This document shows, in pieces, positions 1 through 7,668 of a DNA stretch of 57,770 nucleotides. Below the pieces are notes generated by a model. It worked only from the letters and a program-made list of their open reading frames with translations. It did no database searches and had not been told where the DNA came from. Origin of the DNA: Pseudomonadota bacterium (lineage in GTDB: Bacteria; Pseudomonadota; Alphaproteobacteria; Caulobacterales; Caulobacteraceae). Within the stretch, counting starts at the first letter, position 1. Each line of letters opens with the position of its first letter. A program made the position numbers and the translations under genes. The stretch is taken from the NCBI GenBank assembly GCA_023412655.1, contig JAEYNH010000072.1:1-57770 (forward strand). Reading direction: 5' to 3'.

Positions 1-131
1 TCCGCCGCCGCCTCGGCGCGCTTCGGATCGGCGGCCTCAAGCAGATGGATATACAGATGCGCCGCCTGGGCGTGCGTGGGATTGCGGCGGACGACGGTCT
101 CCACGAGGCGGACCGCCTCCCCGCTCCTGAC
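1..131 (-). pseudogene. Fragment of a TPR-type protein, out of frame with the gene before it
   Basis: Read on the minus strand from about 131 to the window edge, this stretch encodes GEAVRLVETVVRRNPTHAQA followed by AHLYIHLLEAADPKRAEAAA. This has the look of a tetratricopeptide segment; the pattern NP-H-A-HLYIH-EA is typical of TPR proteins of unknown function in proteobacteria. It lies one base out of frame with the CSLREA reading frame entering from the right. The shift can be explained by one extra G in the GGGG run at 119-122. The gene continues beyond the window. No function can be given. It may be a broken gene or an assembly or sequencing error. Confidence 0.5.
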
Positions 132-624
132 CGTCGGCGTCCATGCCGCCGCCGCCGGCGCCCTGCGCCTGGCCGGTCGTGGTCGTGTTCCCCGCGCCGC
201 CGCGAGCCGAGTTGTCAGAGAAGGTCACTCGGCTCAGGCTGAGGCTGGCGCTGCTGTTGACGAACACCCCGCCGCCGAGGCCCGCGCCGCCGCCGCCCTT
301 GCCGCCGCCCACCGCCTCGGCCCCCGCGCCGCCCTGGGCTCGACCATGGGCGATGGTGAGGTCCTGGATGGTGATGGTCCCGCTGTCGGCCCAGAAGATG
401 CGATAGAGGTCGGCGCCATGCACCGTCAGGCCGGAGGCGCCCGAACCGTCGATGGCCAGGTCGTGAGTGATCTTCGGAAGGTCGCTGGCGAGGGTGATCG
501 TCGAATTCGCCGACAGGCTGAAGACGATGACGTCCGCCCCGCCCGACGCATTCGCGTCGAGGATGGCCTGGCGGAGGGACCCAGCGCCGGAATCATTCGT
601 ATTCGTGACCGTAAACGTCGCCAT
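37..624 (-). pseudogene. N-terminal part of a CSLREA/beta-helix surface protein, apparently truncated
   Basis: The reading frame of 195 codons starts MATFTVTNTNDSGAGSLRQA, the hallmark of CSLREA-type domains that open large secreted right-handed beta-helix proteins. About 85 residues of helix-like repeats follow (DLAIDGSGASGLTVHGADLY, then TITIQDLTIAHG), then glycine-rich loops. At about nt 150 the beta-helix character stops. The last 35 codons are low-complexity and overlap a TPR-like frame read one base away. The ATG at 624 is preferred to an upstream in-frame start at 696 because a GGGGGGAG ribosome-binding site lies just before it and family homology begins there. Complete family members are usually much longer, so this copy is truncated or chimeric. 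Confidence 0.6.
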
Positions 625-713
625 GCGCGCTCCCCCCCGGGTTCCCGCGTCTCTCGCCCAGGTTTCATAGAGAATGGGATACCCGCGGTCGGTCAAGTCG
701 CCATTGGACAGCC

Positions 714-749
714 CAAAGTCAAAGGGCCCCGCAGTCGCCTGCGGGGCCC
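714..749 (-). terminator. Rho-independent terminator of clpX
   Basis: A perfect 11-bp stem (724-734 with 739-749, arms GGGCCCCGCAG and CTGCGGGGCCC) with a 4-nt loop is followed on the minus strand by TTTGACTTT. It lies 27 nt after the clpX stop codon. Confidence 0.8.
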
Positions 750-775
750 GATGTCTTCCGGAGCGCTGGCGACCC

Positions 776-2038
<1,263 letters not shown>

Positions 2039-2160
2039 GGTCTGGTCTCACTCTCTCGACGATGCGGGCCGGTGGTCTGGCCTGCCTCGCACCCCTGGGC
2101 GCTGGCGGGGGGCACGTCCGCCCTACTAATGCAGAATAGACGCCGCGGGTTGTCCAAGTC

Positions 2161-2189
2161 TTGACATTCCCCGATCCGGCTTCGGATCA
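2161..2189 (+). promoter_or_regulatory. Possible promoter of the cicA-like gene
   Basis: A perfect -35 hexamer TTGACA (2161-2166) is followed, after 17 nt, by GGATCA, a poor -10. It sits in the 237-nt divergent gap between clpX and the cicA-like gene. The -35 is convincing and the -10 is weak. A small GATCCG-GCTT-CGGATC hairpin overlaps the spacer. Confidence 0.3.
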
Positions 2190-2275
2190 CAAGCCTTCGC
2201 TCGCCGGAGCGACAAATCGCGGCGCGACGCCCTGTGGACAGGCGCCTCGCCTTTCTAGATGGGACCCGGTCGTTA

Positions 2276-2914
2276 ATGGAACAAGAGTATGCGCCCGCGG
2301 CCGACGTACCGCCCGGCGCGCCGATCGTCGCGTTCGATTTCGACGGCACCATCACCACCAGGGACAGCTTCACCACCTTCCTGAAGTGGCGGGCCGGCCC
2401 GGCGCGCTGGTGGCTTGGTTGTATCCAGCTCATTCCGGCCGCCCTCGCCTATGTGGTCCATCGTGACCGTGGCCGGATAAAGGCGGCGGCCGTGAAGGTG
2501 TTCCTCAAGGGGGCGCCCCACGACCGGCTCGAAGCCGATGCCAGGCGGTTCGCCGAGACCCACGCTCGCCGACTGTTCCGGCCTGATGCGGTGGCCACCT
2601 GGAAGCGGTGGCAGGGCCGCGGCGCCCGCATGGTGATCGTCACGGCCTCGCCGGACATCATCGTCGCTCCGTTCGGGCGTGGCCTGGGGGCGGATCTGGT
2701 GCTGGGCACCCAGCTATCGTTCGATCCGGACAACCGGGTGCTGGGCGCCTTCTCCGGCCCCAACTGCCGCGGACAGGAGAAGGTCGTGCGCCTTCACGAG
2801 GTGTTCGGTCCCGACCTCCGTCTGGCCGCCGCCTATGGGGACACCTCCGGCGACACCGAGATGCTGGCTATCGCCGACGAGGCGGGCTTCCGAGTGTTCA
2901 CCGGCAAGCCCTGA
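2276..2914 (+). CDS. cicA: HAD-IB family phosphatase, CicA-like
   Basis: The product is a haloacid-dehalogenase-type phosphatase. Motif I is DFDGTIT with nucleophile D21 and acid D23, motif II is VTAS, the motif III lysine is in GQEKV, and motif IV is GDTSGDTEM. A hydrophobic stretch (WWLGCIQLIPAALAYVV) lies in the cap region. In Caulobacter crescentus a HAD protein called CicA is encoded between clpP and clpX, and its overproduction disturbs growth; the same position here supports the name by synteny. Its substrate is not evident. The ATG at 2276 gives 212 residues. A GTG at 2234 would add 14 residues, and neither start has a strong ribosome-binding site. Confidence 0.75.
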   Translation: MEQEYAPAADVPPGAPIVAFDFDGTITTRDSFTTFLKWRAGPARWWLGCIQLIPAALAYVVHRDRGRIKAAAVKVFLKGAPHDRLEADARRFAETHARRLFRPDAVATWKRWQGRGARMVIVTASPDIIVAPFGRGLGADLVLGTQLSFDPDNRVLGAFSGPNCRGQEKVVRLHEVFGPDLRLAAAYGDTSGDTEMLAIADEAGFRVFTGKP

Positions 2915-2926
2915 ACGGGCCGGCCT

Positions 2927-4321
2927 CTAGCTGTCGGCGCCCGCCGGCTCCACGGAGCGGAGAGCCTGCAGGAAGGTGTCGCGCCAGGCGTCCACATCGT
3001 GGGTCCGCACCTCGTGCATCAGCGCCTCCCAGCGGCGGATCCGTTCGGCCTTCCCCATGGCCAGGCCTTGGCGGATCGCGTCCGACATCTCTTCCCGGCT
3101 GAAGGGGTTGACGATCAGCGCCTCGGTCAGCCGCTCGGCGGCCCCGGCGAACTGCGAGAGGATCAGCACCCCCGGATCGGCGGGGTCCTGGGCGGCTACA
3201 TACTCCTTGGCAACGAGGTTCATCCCGTCGCGCAACGGCGTCACCAGCCCCACCTGCGCCGCGCCATAGATGCCCGCCAGTTCGTCCCGGCGGTAGCTGC
3301 GGTTCACGTAGCGGATGGGGACCCAGTCCGGGGTCGCGAACGCCCCGTTGATCCGCCCCGTCACGGCGTCGAGCCGACTGCGGATCTCCTGGTAGGCTTC
3401 CACCTCGTCCCGGCTCGGCGTCGCGACCTGCAGCAGGAACACCTGCTCCAGGGCCTCGGGCGTGTTCTGCAGGTAGTCCTCATAGGCCAGGAAGCGCTCC
3501 TCCAGGCCCTTCGAATAGTCCAGGCGATCGACGCCGATGATCATCCTGCGGCCCGCCAGGCTCGCTCGCATGCGCTCGCGCCAGGCCTGCGCCGCCTCGC
3601 CGTGCGCCGCCTCGCCGAAGGCGGCTGCGTCCAACCCGATGGGAAAAACGCCGAGGCGCACTCTCCGGCCGAACGCCGAGGCCTCCGCCTCGCCCTCCAC
3701 CCGGCCGCCGGCTTCCTGACTCACATAGTCCGCGAAGGCGCTGCGGGAATCCTCGGTCTGGAAGCCAACGAGATCGTAGGCGAACATCGCCTCCACCAGG
3801 TCGGCGTGCTGCGGCAGGGTCGTGAACAGCCGTCGAGCCGGCCAGGGAATGTGCAGAAAGAAGCCGATCCGGTTCTTTACACCCCGCCGCCGCAGCTCCT
3901 GCGCCAGCGGGATCAGGTGGTAGTCGTGGACCCAGATGAAGTCGTCGGGCTGGATGAGCGGCAGCAGCGTCTGGGCGAAACGCTCGTTGACCCGGGCATA
4001 GCCTTCGCCGAACGCCCGCTCGTTCACCGACAGGTCGACGCGGTAGTGGAACAGCGGCCAAAGCGTGCGGTTGGCATAGCCGTTGTAATAGGTCTGCCGC
4101 CCTTCCTCATCGAGGTCGACGGTGGCCACCGTGGCGCCCTCGCCGCGCTGGACGGCGAGTTGTCCTGTGAAGCGCTCCACGGTGCGGCCGCTCCAGCCGA
4201 ACCACACACCGCTGTGGGCCCGAAGCGCGGCGCCCAGGGCCATGGAGAGGCCGCCCACGCTTGCGCCCTGCCCGTCGGCGAGGTTGCCGACGCGGTTCGA
4301 AACGACGATCAGCCGCGCCAT
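2927..4321 (-). CDS. otsA: Alpha,alpha-trehalose-phosphate synthase
   Basis: OtsA transfers glucose from UDP-glucose to glucose-6-phosphate, giving trehalose-6-phosphate, a step in making the osmo- and desiccation-protectant trehalose. The 464-residue GT20 protein has the SNRV start with R10, GGLS (23-26), W43, VHDYHLIP (131-138, catalytic-pocket D133), GFFLHIPWP, VDRLDYSKG with R266 and K271, and RDGMNLVAKEYVA near the C terminus. It follows a small receiver-like gene with a 9-nt gap, so the two are probably one operon. No otsB (trehalose-6-phosphate phosphatase) is present in the window, so the second step must be encoded elsewhere. Confidence 0.96.
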   Translation of the reverse strand: MARLIVVSNRVGNLADGQGASVGGLSMALGAALRAHSGVWFGWSGRTVERFTGQLAVQRGEGATVATVDLDEEGRQTYYNGYANRTLWPLFHYRVDLSVNERAFGEGYARVNERFAQTLLPLIQPDDFIWVHDYHLIPLAQELRRRGVKNRIGFFLHIPWPARRLFTTLPQHADLVEAMFAYDLVGFQTEDSRSAFADYVSQEAGGRVEGEAEASAFGRRVRLGVFPIGLDAAAFGEAAHGEAAQAWRERMRASLAGRRMIIGVDRLDYSKGLEERFLAYEDYLQNTPEALEQVFLLQVATPSRDEVEAYQEIRSRLDAVTGRINGAFATPDWVPIRYVNRSYRRDELAGIYGAAQVGLVTPLRDGMNLVAKEYVAAQDPADPGVLILSQFAGAAERLTEALIVNPFSREEMSDAIRQGLAMGKAERIRRWEALMHEVRTHDVDAWRDTFLQALRSVEPAGADS

Positions 4322-4330
4322 GGACGAGCC

Positions 4331-4621
4331 CTAGGCCGCCGGCAGCACATAGGCCGGCACGCCCCAGGTCTCCTCAAGGACCTGCGCCAGTTCCCTGCCA
4401 TTCCGGCGTCCGGCGAGTTCGGGCGTCACAATGGCCAAGTCCACTGAGGATTGGGCTGTCAGCGCCAGCGCATGGGCAGCTCTGTCAACCGGCCCTATAA
4501 CATTGAGTCCCGCGCCGACCAGTATTTCAACCAGACCCGGCGAATCGTCAGGAGATTTACGCGCGACCAGCACCGTCGAGAATCGACCATACTGCTCGAG
4601 TACTTCATTCAGGTCCCTCAT
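4331..4621 (-). CDS. Degenerate response-regulator receiver-like protein
   Basis: This 96-residue protein looks like a CheY-type receiver fold: a first strand STVLVARKS, a helix leading into GAGLNVIGPVDRAAHALAL, then VDLAIVTPELAGRRNGRELA and GVPAYVLPA. The expected acidic pocket after strand 1 is ARKS, and the phospho-accepting aspartate is replaced by T66, so it should not be phosphorylated in the usual way. It is followed 9 nt later by otsA on the same strand, suggesting a joint role, perhaps stress sensing or allosteric control. The ATG at 4621 is favoured because an upstream in-frame start at 4657 only adds an arginine-rich leader. Confidence 0.6.
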   Translation of the reverse strand: MRDLNEVLEQYGRFSTVLVARKSPDDSPGLVEILVGAGLNVIGPVDRAAHALALTAQSSVDLAIVTPELAGRRNGRELAQVLEETWGVPAYVLPAA

Positions 4622-4709
4622 CGTCCGGCGTGATAGACCACGTCGCCCATGCGGCAAACACGCGCGGTCCTAAACTTAATGTGAGGAGACCGGTTGGCTC
4701 TCGGTCACG

Positions 4710-4741
4710 AAAAAGCCCGGGCGACGCAGGGTCGCCCGGGC
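4710..4741 (-). terminator. Rho-independent terminator of clpP
   Basis: A perfect 11-bp stem (4715-4725 with 4731-4741, arms GCCCGGGCGAC and GTCGCCCGGGC) with a 5-nt loop is followed on the minus strand by TTTTT. It starts 25 nt downstream of the clpP stop. Confidence 0.85.
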
Positions 4742-4766
4742 CATGTTCCAGCGCGTGAGTCGGGCC

Positions 4767-5384
4767 TTAGGCCTCGTTGTCGCGCTTTTCCCAGACGTGA
4801 TCCACGAGACCCCATTCCTTGGCCTCTTGCGCGGTCATGAAATAGTCCCGGTCCAGCGTCTCCTCGACCACCTCGATGGGCTGGCCGGTGTGCTTCGCGT
4901 AGATCTCGTTGAGCCGGCGCTTGGTCTTGATGATGTCCTCGGCGTGGCGCTGGATATCCGTCGCCTTGCCCGAGTAGCCGCCCGAGGGCTGGTGGACCAT
5001 GATCCGCGAGTTCGGCAAGGCGATGCGGCTGCCCTTCTCACCAGCCATCAGCAGGAACGAACCCATGGAGGCCGCCATGCCGAGGCAGAGGGTGATCACC
5101 GGCGAGCGGATGTACTGCATGGTGTCGTAGATCGCCAGGCCAGACGTCACCACCCCGCCCGGGGAGTTGATGTACATCTGGATCTCCTTCTTCGGGTTCT
5201 CGGCCTCGAGATGGAGAAGCTGGGCGCAGATCAGGCTGGCCATGCCGTCCTCGACCGGCCCCGCCAGGAACACGATCCGGTCCTTCAGCAGGCGGGAGAA
5301 GATGTCGTAGGCGCGCTCGCCCCGGCTCGTCTGCTCGACGACCATCGGCACGAGGCCCAGGGCGGTGGTGACGGGATCACGCAT
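4767..5384 (-). CDS. clpP: ATP-dependent Clp protease proteolytic subunit ClpP
   Basis: ClpP is the serine protease tetradecamer that works with ClpX or ClpA. The 205-residue product carries the Ser-His-Asp triad: S106 in GMAASMGS, H131 in IMVHQPSGG and D180 in LDRDYF. It also has the handle region and the oligomerisation motif PGGVVTSG. The ATG at 5384 is chosen because it begins the conserved MRDPVTTALGLVPMVVEQT sequence; a longer in-frame extension to 5564 is arginine-rich and has no family match. It stands alone between two terminators or gene ends, with a short 103-nt upstream region that could hold its promoter. Confidence 0.97.
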   Translation of the reverse strand: MRDPVTTALGLVPMVVEQTSRGERAYDIFSRLLKDRIVFLAGPVEDGMASLICAQLLHLEAENPKKEIQMYINSPGGVVTSGLAIYDTMQYIRSPVITLCLGMAASMGSFLLMAGEKGSRIALPNSRIMVHQPSGGYSGKATDIQRHAEDIIKTKRRLNEIYAKHTGQPIEVVEETLDRDYFMTAQEAKEWGLVDHVWEKRDNEA

Positions 5385-5439
5385 GGAGAGGAGGCTTCCT
5401 TCAGAGTCTTGGGGCGCGGCGGACCGCGCCGTCCCCTCC

Positions 5440-5468
5440 GATATCGCCCGCCCCCCGGTCAGGTGCAA
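5440..5468 (-). promoter_or_regulatory. Possible clpP promoter
   Basis: On the minus strand TTGCAC (5463-5468) and GATATC (5440-5445) are separated by 17 nt, about 55 nt upstream of the clpP ATG. The preceding CCCTTGCACC also resembles a heat-shock -35 element, but no clear heat-shock -10 follows. Low certainty. Confidence 0.3.
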
Positions 5469-5487
5469 GGGCCGCGCAGAACCGCGC

Positions 5488-6126
5488 TCAGGCTGCGATG
5501 CGCGAAATCCATTCCCGGAGCGTGGCCACGACCGGTTCGGACGGCGCATAACCGCGGGCGACAACGCCGAAGGCGCCCTCCTCGTTCGGCCCCGCCACCA
5601 GGGTGGGAAAACCGGTCACGCTGGCCCGCTGGGAAACGGCGTAGTCGCGCCAGGTTTCAGCCTTGGCCTGCTGCGATCCCCACTGGGTCAGGAAATCGTC
5701 GGCCCCGACGCCGAATTCCGCCGCCAGCTCGGCCAGCACCTTTCCGGAGGTGATGTCCTGGGCCTCGGCGTAGAACGCCCGCTGCAGTCGCCCCAGGTAA
5801 GACACCGCCTTCTCCTCGCCCTCACGACGCATGACCACGACGGCCCGGGCGGCCGGGTCGGTGTCATAGACGAAGCCTGCCCGCTTCAGGGCGGCGGGAT
5901 CGAAGGACAGGCCGGTGGCCTCGGTCACGTGGCGCCAGTGCCCCACGAGTTCGGCCTTGGCCTCAGGCTTCATCGGCTGATCCGTGCCCGGCCGCAGGCC
6001 GCCCATGATCACGCGGATCGGCAGCGCGCGCCCGAACGCCCGGCGGATATCCTCGACCACTGGCGAGAAGCCGTAGCACCACGAGCACATGGGATCGGCG
6101 AAGTAGATGAGGTACGGGGTGTCCAT
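5488..6126 (-). CDS. DsbA-family (FrnE-like) thioredoxin-fold oxidoreductase, cytosolic
   Basis: The 212-residue protein has a thioredoxin-fold start LIYFADPMCSWCYGFSPVVE with redox motif CSWC (C14 to C17), a long helical insertion and the cis-proline motif TGFPTLV near the C terminus, as in DsbA/FrnE/2-hydroxychromene isomerase relatives. There is no signal peptide, so it should act in the cytosol, probably as a thiol-disulfide oxidoreductase or isomerase. The ATG at 6126 is preceded by CGGAGG at ideal spacing, which decides the start over a GTG at 6141. It lies 103 nt upstream of clpP on the same strand; linked transcription is possible but unproven. Confidence 0.85.
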   Translation of the reverse strand: MDTPYLIYFADPMCSWCYGFSPVVEDIRRAFGRALPIRVIMGGLRPGTDQPMKPEAKAELVGHWRHVTEATGLSFDPAALKRAGFVYDTDPAARAVVVMRREGEEKAVSYLGRLQRAFYAEAQDITSGKVLAELAAEFGVGADDFLTQWGSQQAKAETWRDYAVSQRASVTGFPTLVAGPNEEGAFGVVARGYAPSEPVVATLREWISRIAA

Positions 6127-6295
6127 GTCGACCTCCGACACTCAGTCTCGCAGCGAAGGGGCGTCAGGTCACGCGGTCGTTCGCGAAGCCCGGCCAATGT
6201 AGCGAGCGAGGCTTGGCCGGCCTGATCCTGTTCTGGACTTTGCCTCGAACGAAGCGGCGCCGCGGCCACTCAACGGCTAAGGCATTGCCGCCGCT

Positions 6296-6321
6296 GGAAC
6301 CTTAACCGCGCCTCGAACGCT
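6296..6321 (+). promoter_or_regulatory. Possible EcfG/SigT-type general-stress promoter
   Basis: GGAAC (6296-6300), then 17 nt, then CGCT (6318-6321) resembles the alphaproteobacterial general-stress consensus GGAAC-N16/17-CGTT with one mismatch in the -10 element. A start a few bases downstream would leave a roughly 20-nt leader before the small gene at 6347. Confidence 0.35.
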
Positions 6322-6346
6322 GAAACCCCGCCAGAGGGGTGAAGTA

Positions 6347-6559
6347 ATGATGCAATTCGCCGTAGCGCTTAAGGACGGAACCTGGACGGTCTTCTGTGAC
6401 GGAGCCCCCGTCGCAGGCGACCTTTCACGTTCCGCTGCGATACAACTCGCCAAGGATCTGGCGTTCGAGGCCGAGGAGCGCGGCCAGGCCGTCGAGCTCC
6501 TCGTCCAGGGATATTACGGCGAGATGTCCCGCAAGGTGACGGGCGTCGCCGACGACTAG
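6347..6559 (+). CDS. Small DUF2188-like protein
   Basis: This 70-residue protein (start MMQFAVALKDGTWTVFCDGA, end GYYGEMSRKVTGVADD) has the layout of DUF2188-type small proteins: a short strand with WTVFCDG, a helix SAAIQLAKDLAFEAEERGQA, and a closing strand VELLVQGYYGEM. The family has no fixed function and is often linked with stress. The start has an AGAGGGGTGA ribosome-binding site. Its stop abuts the stop of the convergent gene at 6560. The family match is by pattern only. Confidence 0.7.
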   Translation: MMQFAVALKDGTWTVFCDGAPVAGDLSRSAAIQLAKDLAFEAEERGQAVELLVQGYYGEMSRKVTGVADD

Positions 6560-6910
6560 CTAGCGGCGCATCTGCGCCTTGAGTTCACGCTTGGCGCGGG
6601 CTTCGGCCTTGGCGGCGGCCTTGCGGGCCTTGCGCTCTTCGCGCTTCAGCTGGAGCTGCAGCTCCTCGTCGTTCTCACGGGCGAGGCGAGCCTCTTCCTC
6701 GGCCTTTTCCTTGGCGATCCGCGCGGCTTCCTTCTCGGCCGCACGCCGGGCGCGGACCTCGGCCAGTTCGCGCGCCTTGCGCTGCTCGCGGGTCTCGAAT
6801 TCGCCGCCCTCGGCCTGCACGGCCTGAACGGCCGGCTTCGGCTTGAACTTCTCTAGAAGGGCTTTCCGGGCCTCGGCCTGTGCGGCGAGGCGCTCGGAGA
6901 AGCCAGGCAT
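6560..6910 (-). CDS. Small charged coiled-coil protein, DUF6481-like
   Basis: The protein of about 116 residues is almost entirely Ala, Glu, Lys and Arg (blocks such as RRAAEKEAARIAKEKAEEEA) and should form a long charged helix. The opening FSERLAAQAEARKALLEKFK matches the short alphaproteobacterial family DUF6481, whose role is unknown. The start is uncertain among 6934 (GTG), 6928 (ATG) and 6910 (ATG); 6910 is chosen because family similarity begins there. It lies between the convergent small gene and ndk on the same strand as ndk, separated by the ndk terminator. Confidence 0.7.
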   Translation of the reverse strand: MPGFSERLAAQAEARKALLEKFKPKPAVQAVQAEGGEFETREQRKARELAEVRARRAAEKEAARIAKEKAEEEARLARENDEELQLQLKREERKARKAAAKAEARAKRELKAQMRR

Positions 6911-6951
6911 AACCTTGGATTCTCTCATGCTCACTTTGAACTGATGTCAGG

Positions 6952-6986
6952 AAGAAATTGGCTCGGCGGAGTAATGCCGCCGAGCC
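6952..6986 (-). terminator. Terminator downstream of ndk
   Basis: A perfect 10-bp stem GGCTCGGCGG (6960-6969) with CCGCCGAGCC (6977-6986) and a 7-nt loop is followed on the minus strand by AATTTCTT. It lies 18 nt after the ndk stop. Confidence 0.7.
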
Positions 6987-7003
6987 GAACTCGTTGCGTC
7001 AGC

Positions 7004-7423
7004 TTAGCCGACGATCTCGTCGTCCGAGAAGAACTGGGCGATTTCCAGCTTGGCGTTGTCGAGGCTGTCCGAGCCGTGCACCGAGTTCTCGCCGACGCTT
7101 TCAGCGTACAGCTTGCGGATGGTGCCGTCGGCCGCCTGGGCCGGGTTGGTGGCGCCCATCACTTCACGGTAGCGGGCCACGGCGTTTTCGCCTTCGAGGA
7201 CCTGCACGACCACGGGTCCCGAGGTCATGAAGTCCACCAGTTCGCCGAAGAACGGGCGCTCCTTGTGGATCTCGTAGAACTTCTCGGCCTGATCGCGGCT
7301 CATCTTGATGCGCTTTTGGGCGACGATGCGCAGGCCGGCGTCCTCGATCACGGCGTTGACCTTGCCGGTGAGGTTCCGGCGGGTGGCGTCCGGCTTGATG
7401 ATCGAGAAGGTGCGTTCGGTCAT
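7004..7423 (-). CDS. ndk: Nucleoside diphosphate kinase
   Basis: Ndk moves the terminal phosphate between nucleoside tri- and diphosphates through a phosphohistidine and so balances the NTP pool. The 139-residue protein has normal length. It shows FSIIKPDATRRNL at the start, RPFFGELVDFMTSGPVV, NPAQAADGTIRK, and the active-site motif NSVHGSDS with H116. The ATG at 7423 begins the conserved MTERTFSIIKPD; upstream in-frame codons have no homology. It has a recognisable promoter about 60 nt upstream and a terminator, so it is likely monocistronic. Confidence 0.97.
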   Translation of the reverse strand: MTERTFSIIKPDATRRNLTGKVNAVIEDAGLRIVAQKRIKMSRDQAEKFYEIHKERPFFGELVDFMTSGPVVVQVLEGENAVARYREVMGATNPAQAADGTIRKLYAESVGENSVHGSDSLDNAKLEIAQFFSDDEIVG

Positions 7424-7483
7424 GGGTCTTCTTGTTCTTGGCGGATGGGGGAGGATTGCGGGCAGGTCCCGCAAGGTGGCGCG

Positions 7484-7512
7484 TCTATAGACCCAAGGTC
7501 TCCGCTCGCCAA
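7484..7512 (-). promoter_or_regulatory. Probable housekeeping promoter of ndk
   Basis: On the minus strand TTGGCG (7507-7512), a 17-nt spacer and TATAGA (7484-7489) form a good sigma-70-type promoter. Transcription would begin near 7477, about 54 nt before the ndk ATG. Confidence 0.55.
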
Positions 7513-7668
7513 GGCGCGCCGGCGCAACAATCGCTGACGAATTCGCCATGGTCTGCTATTGGCAGCGGCGGTCAGGCGGCGGCGCGGCGACAAAACACCC
7601 TGGCCTCTTCGAACATCGCGAGACCGGCGAGCGCGGGTCCGCGCCCGTACACTCGCACCTGTCCTGTC

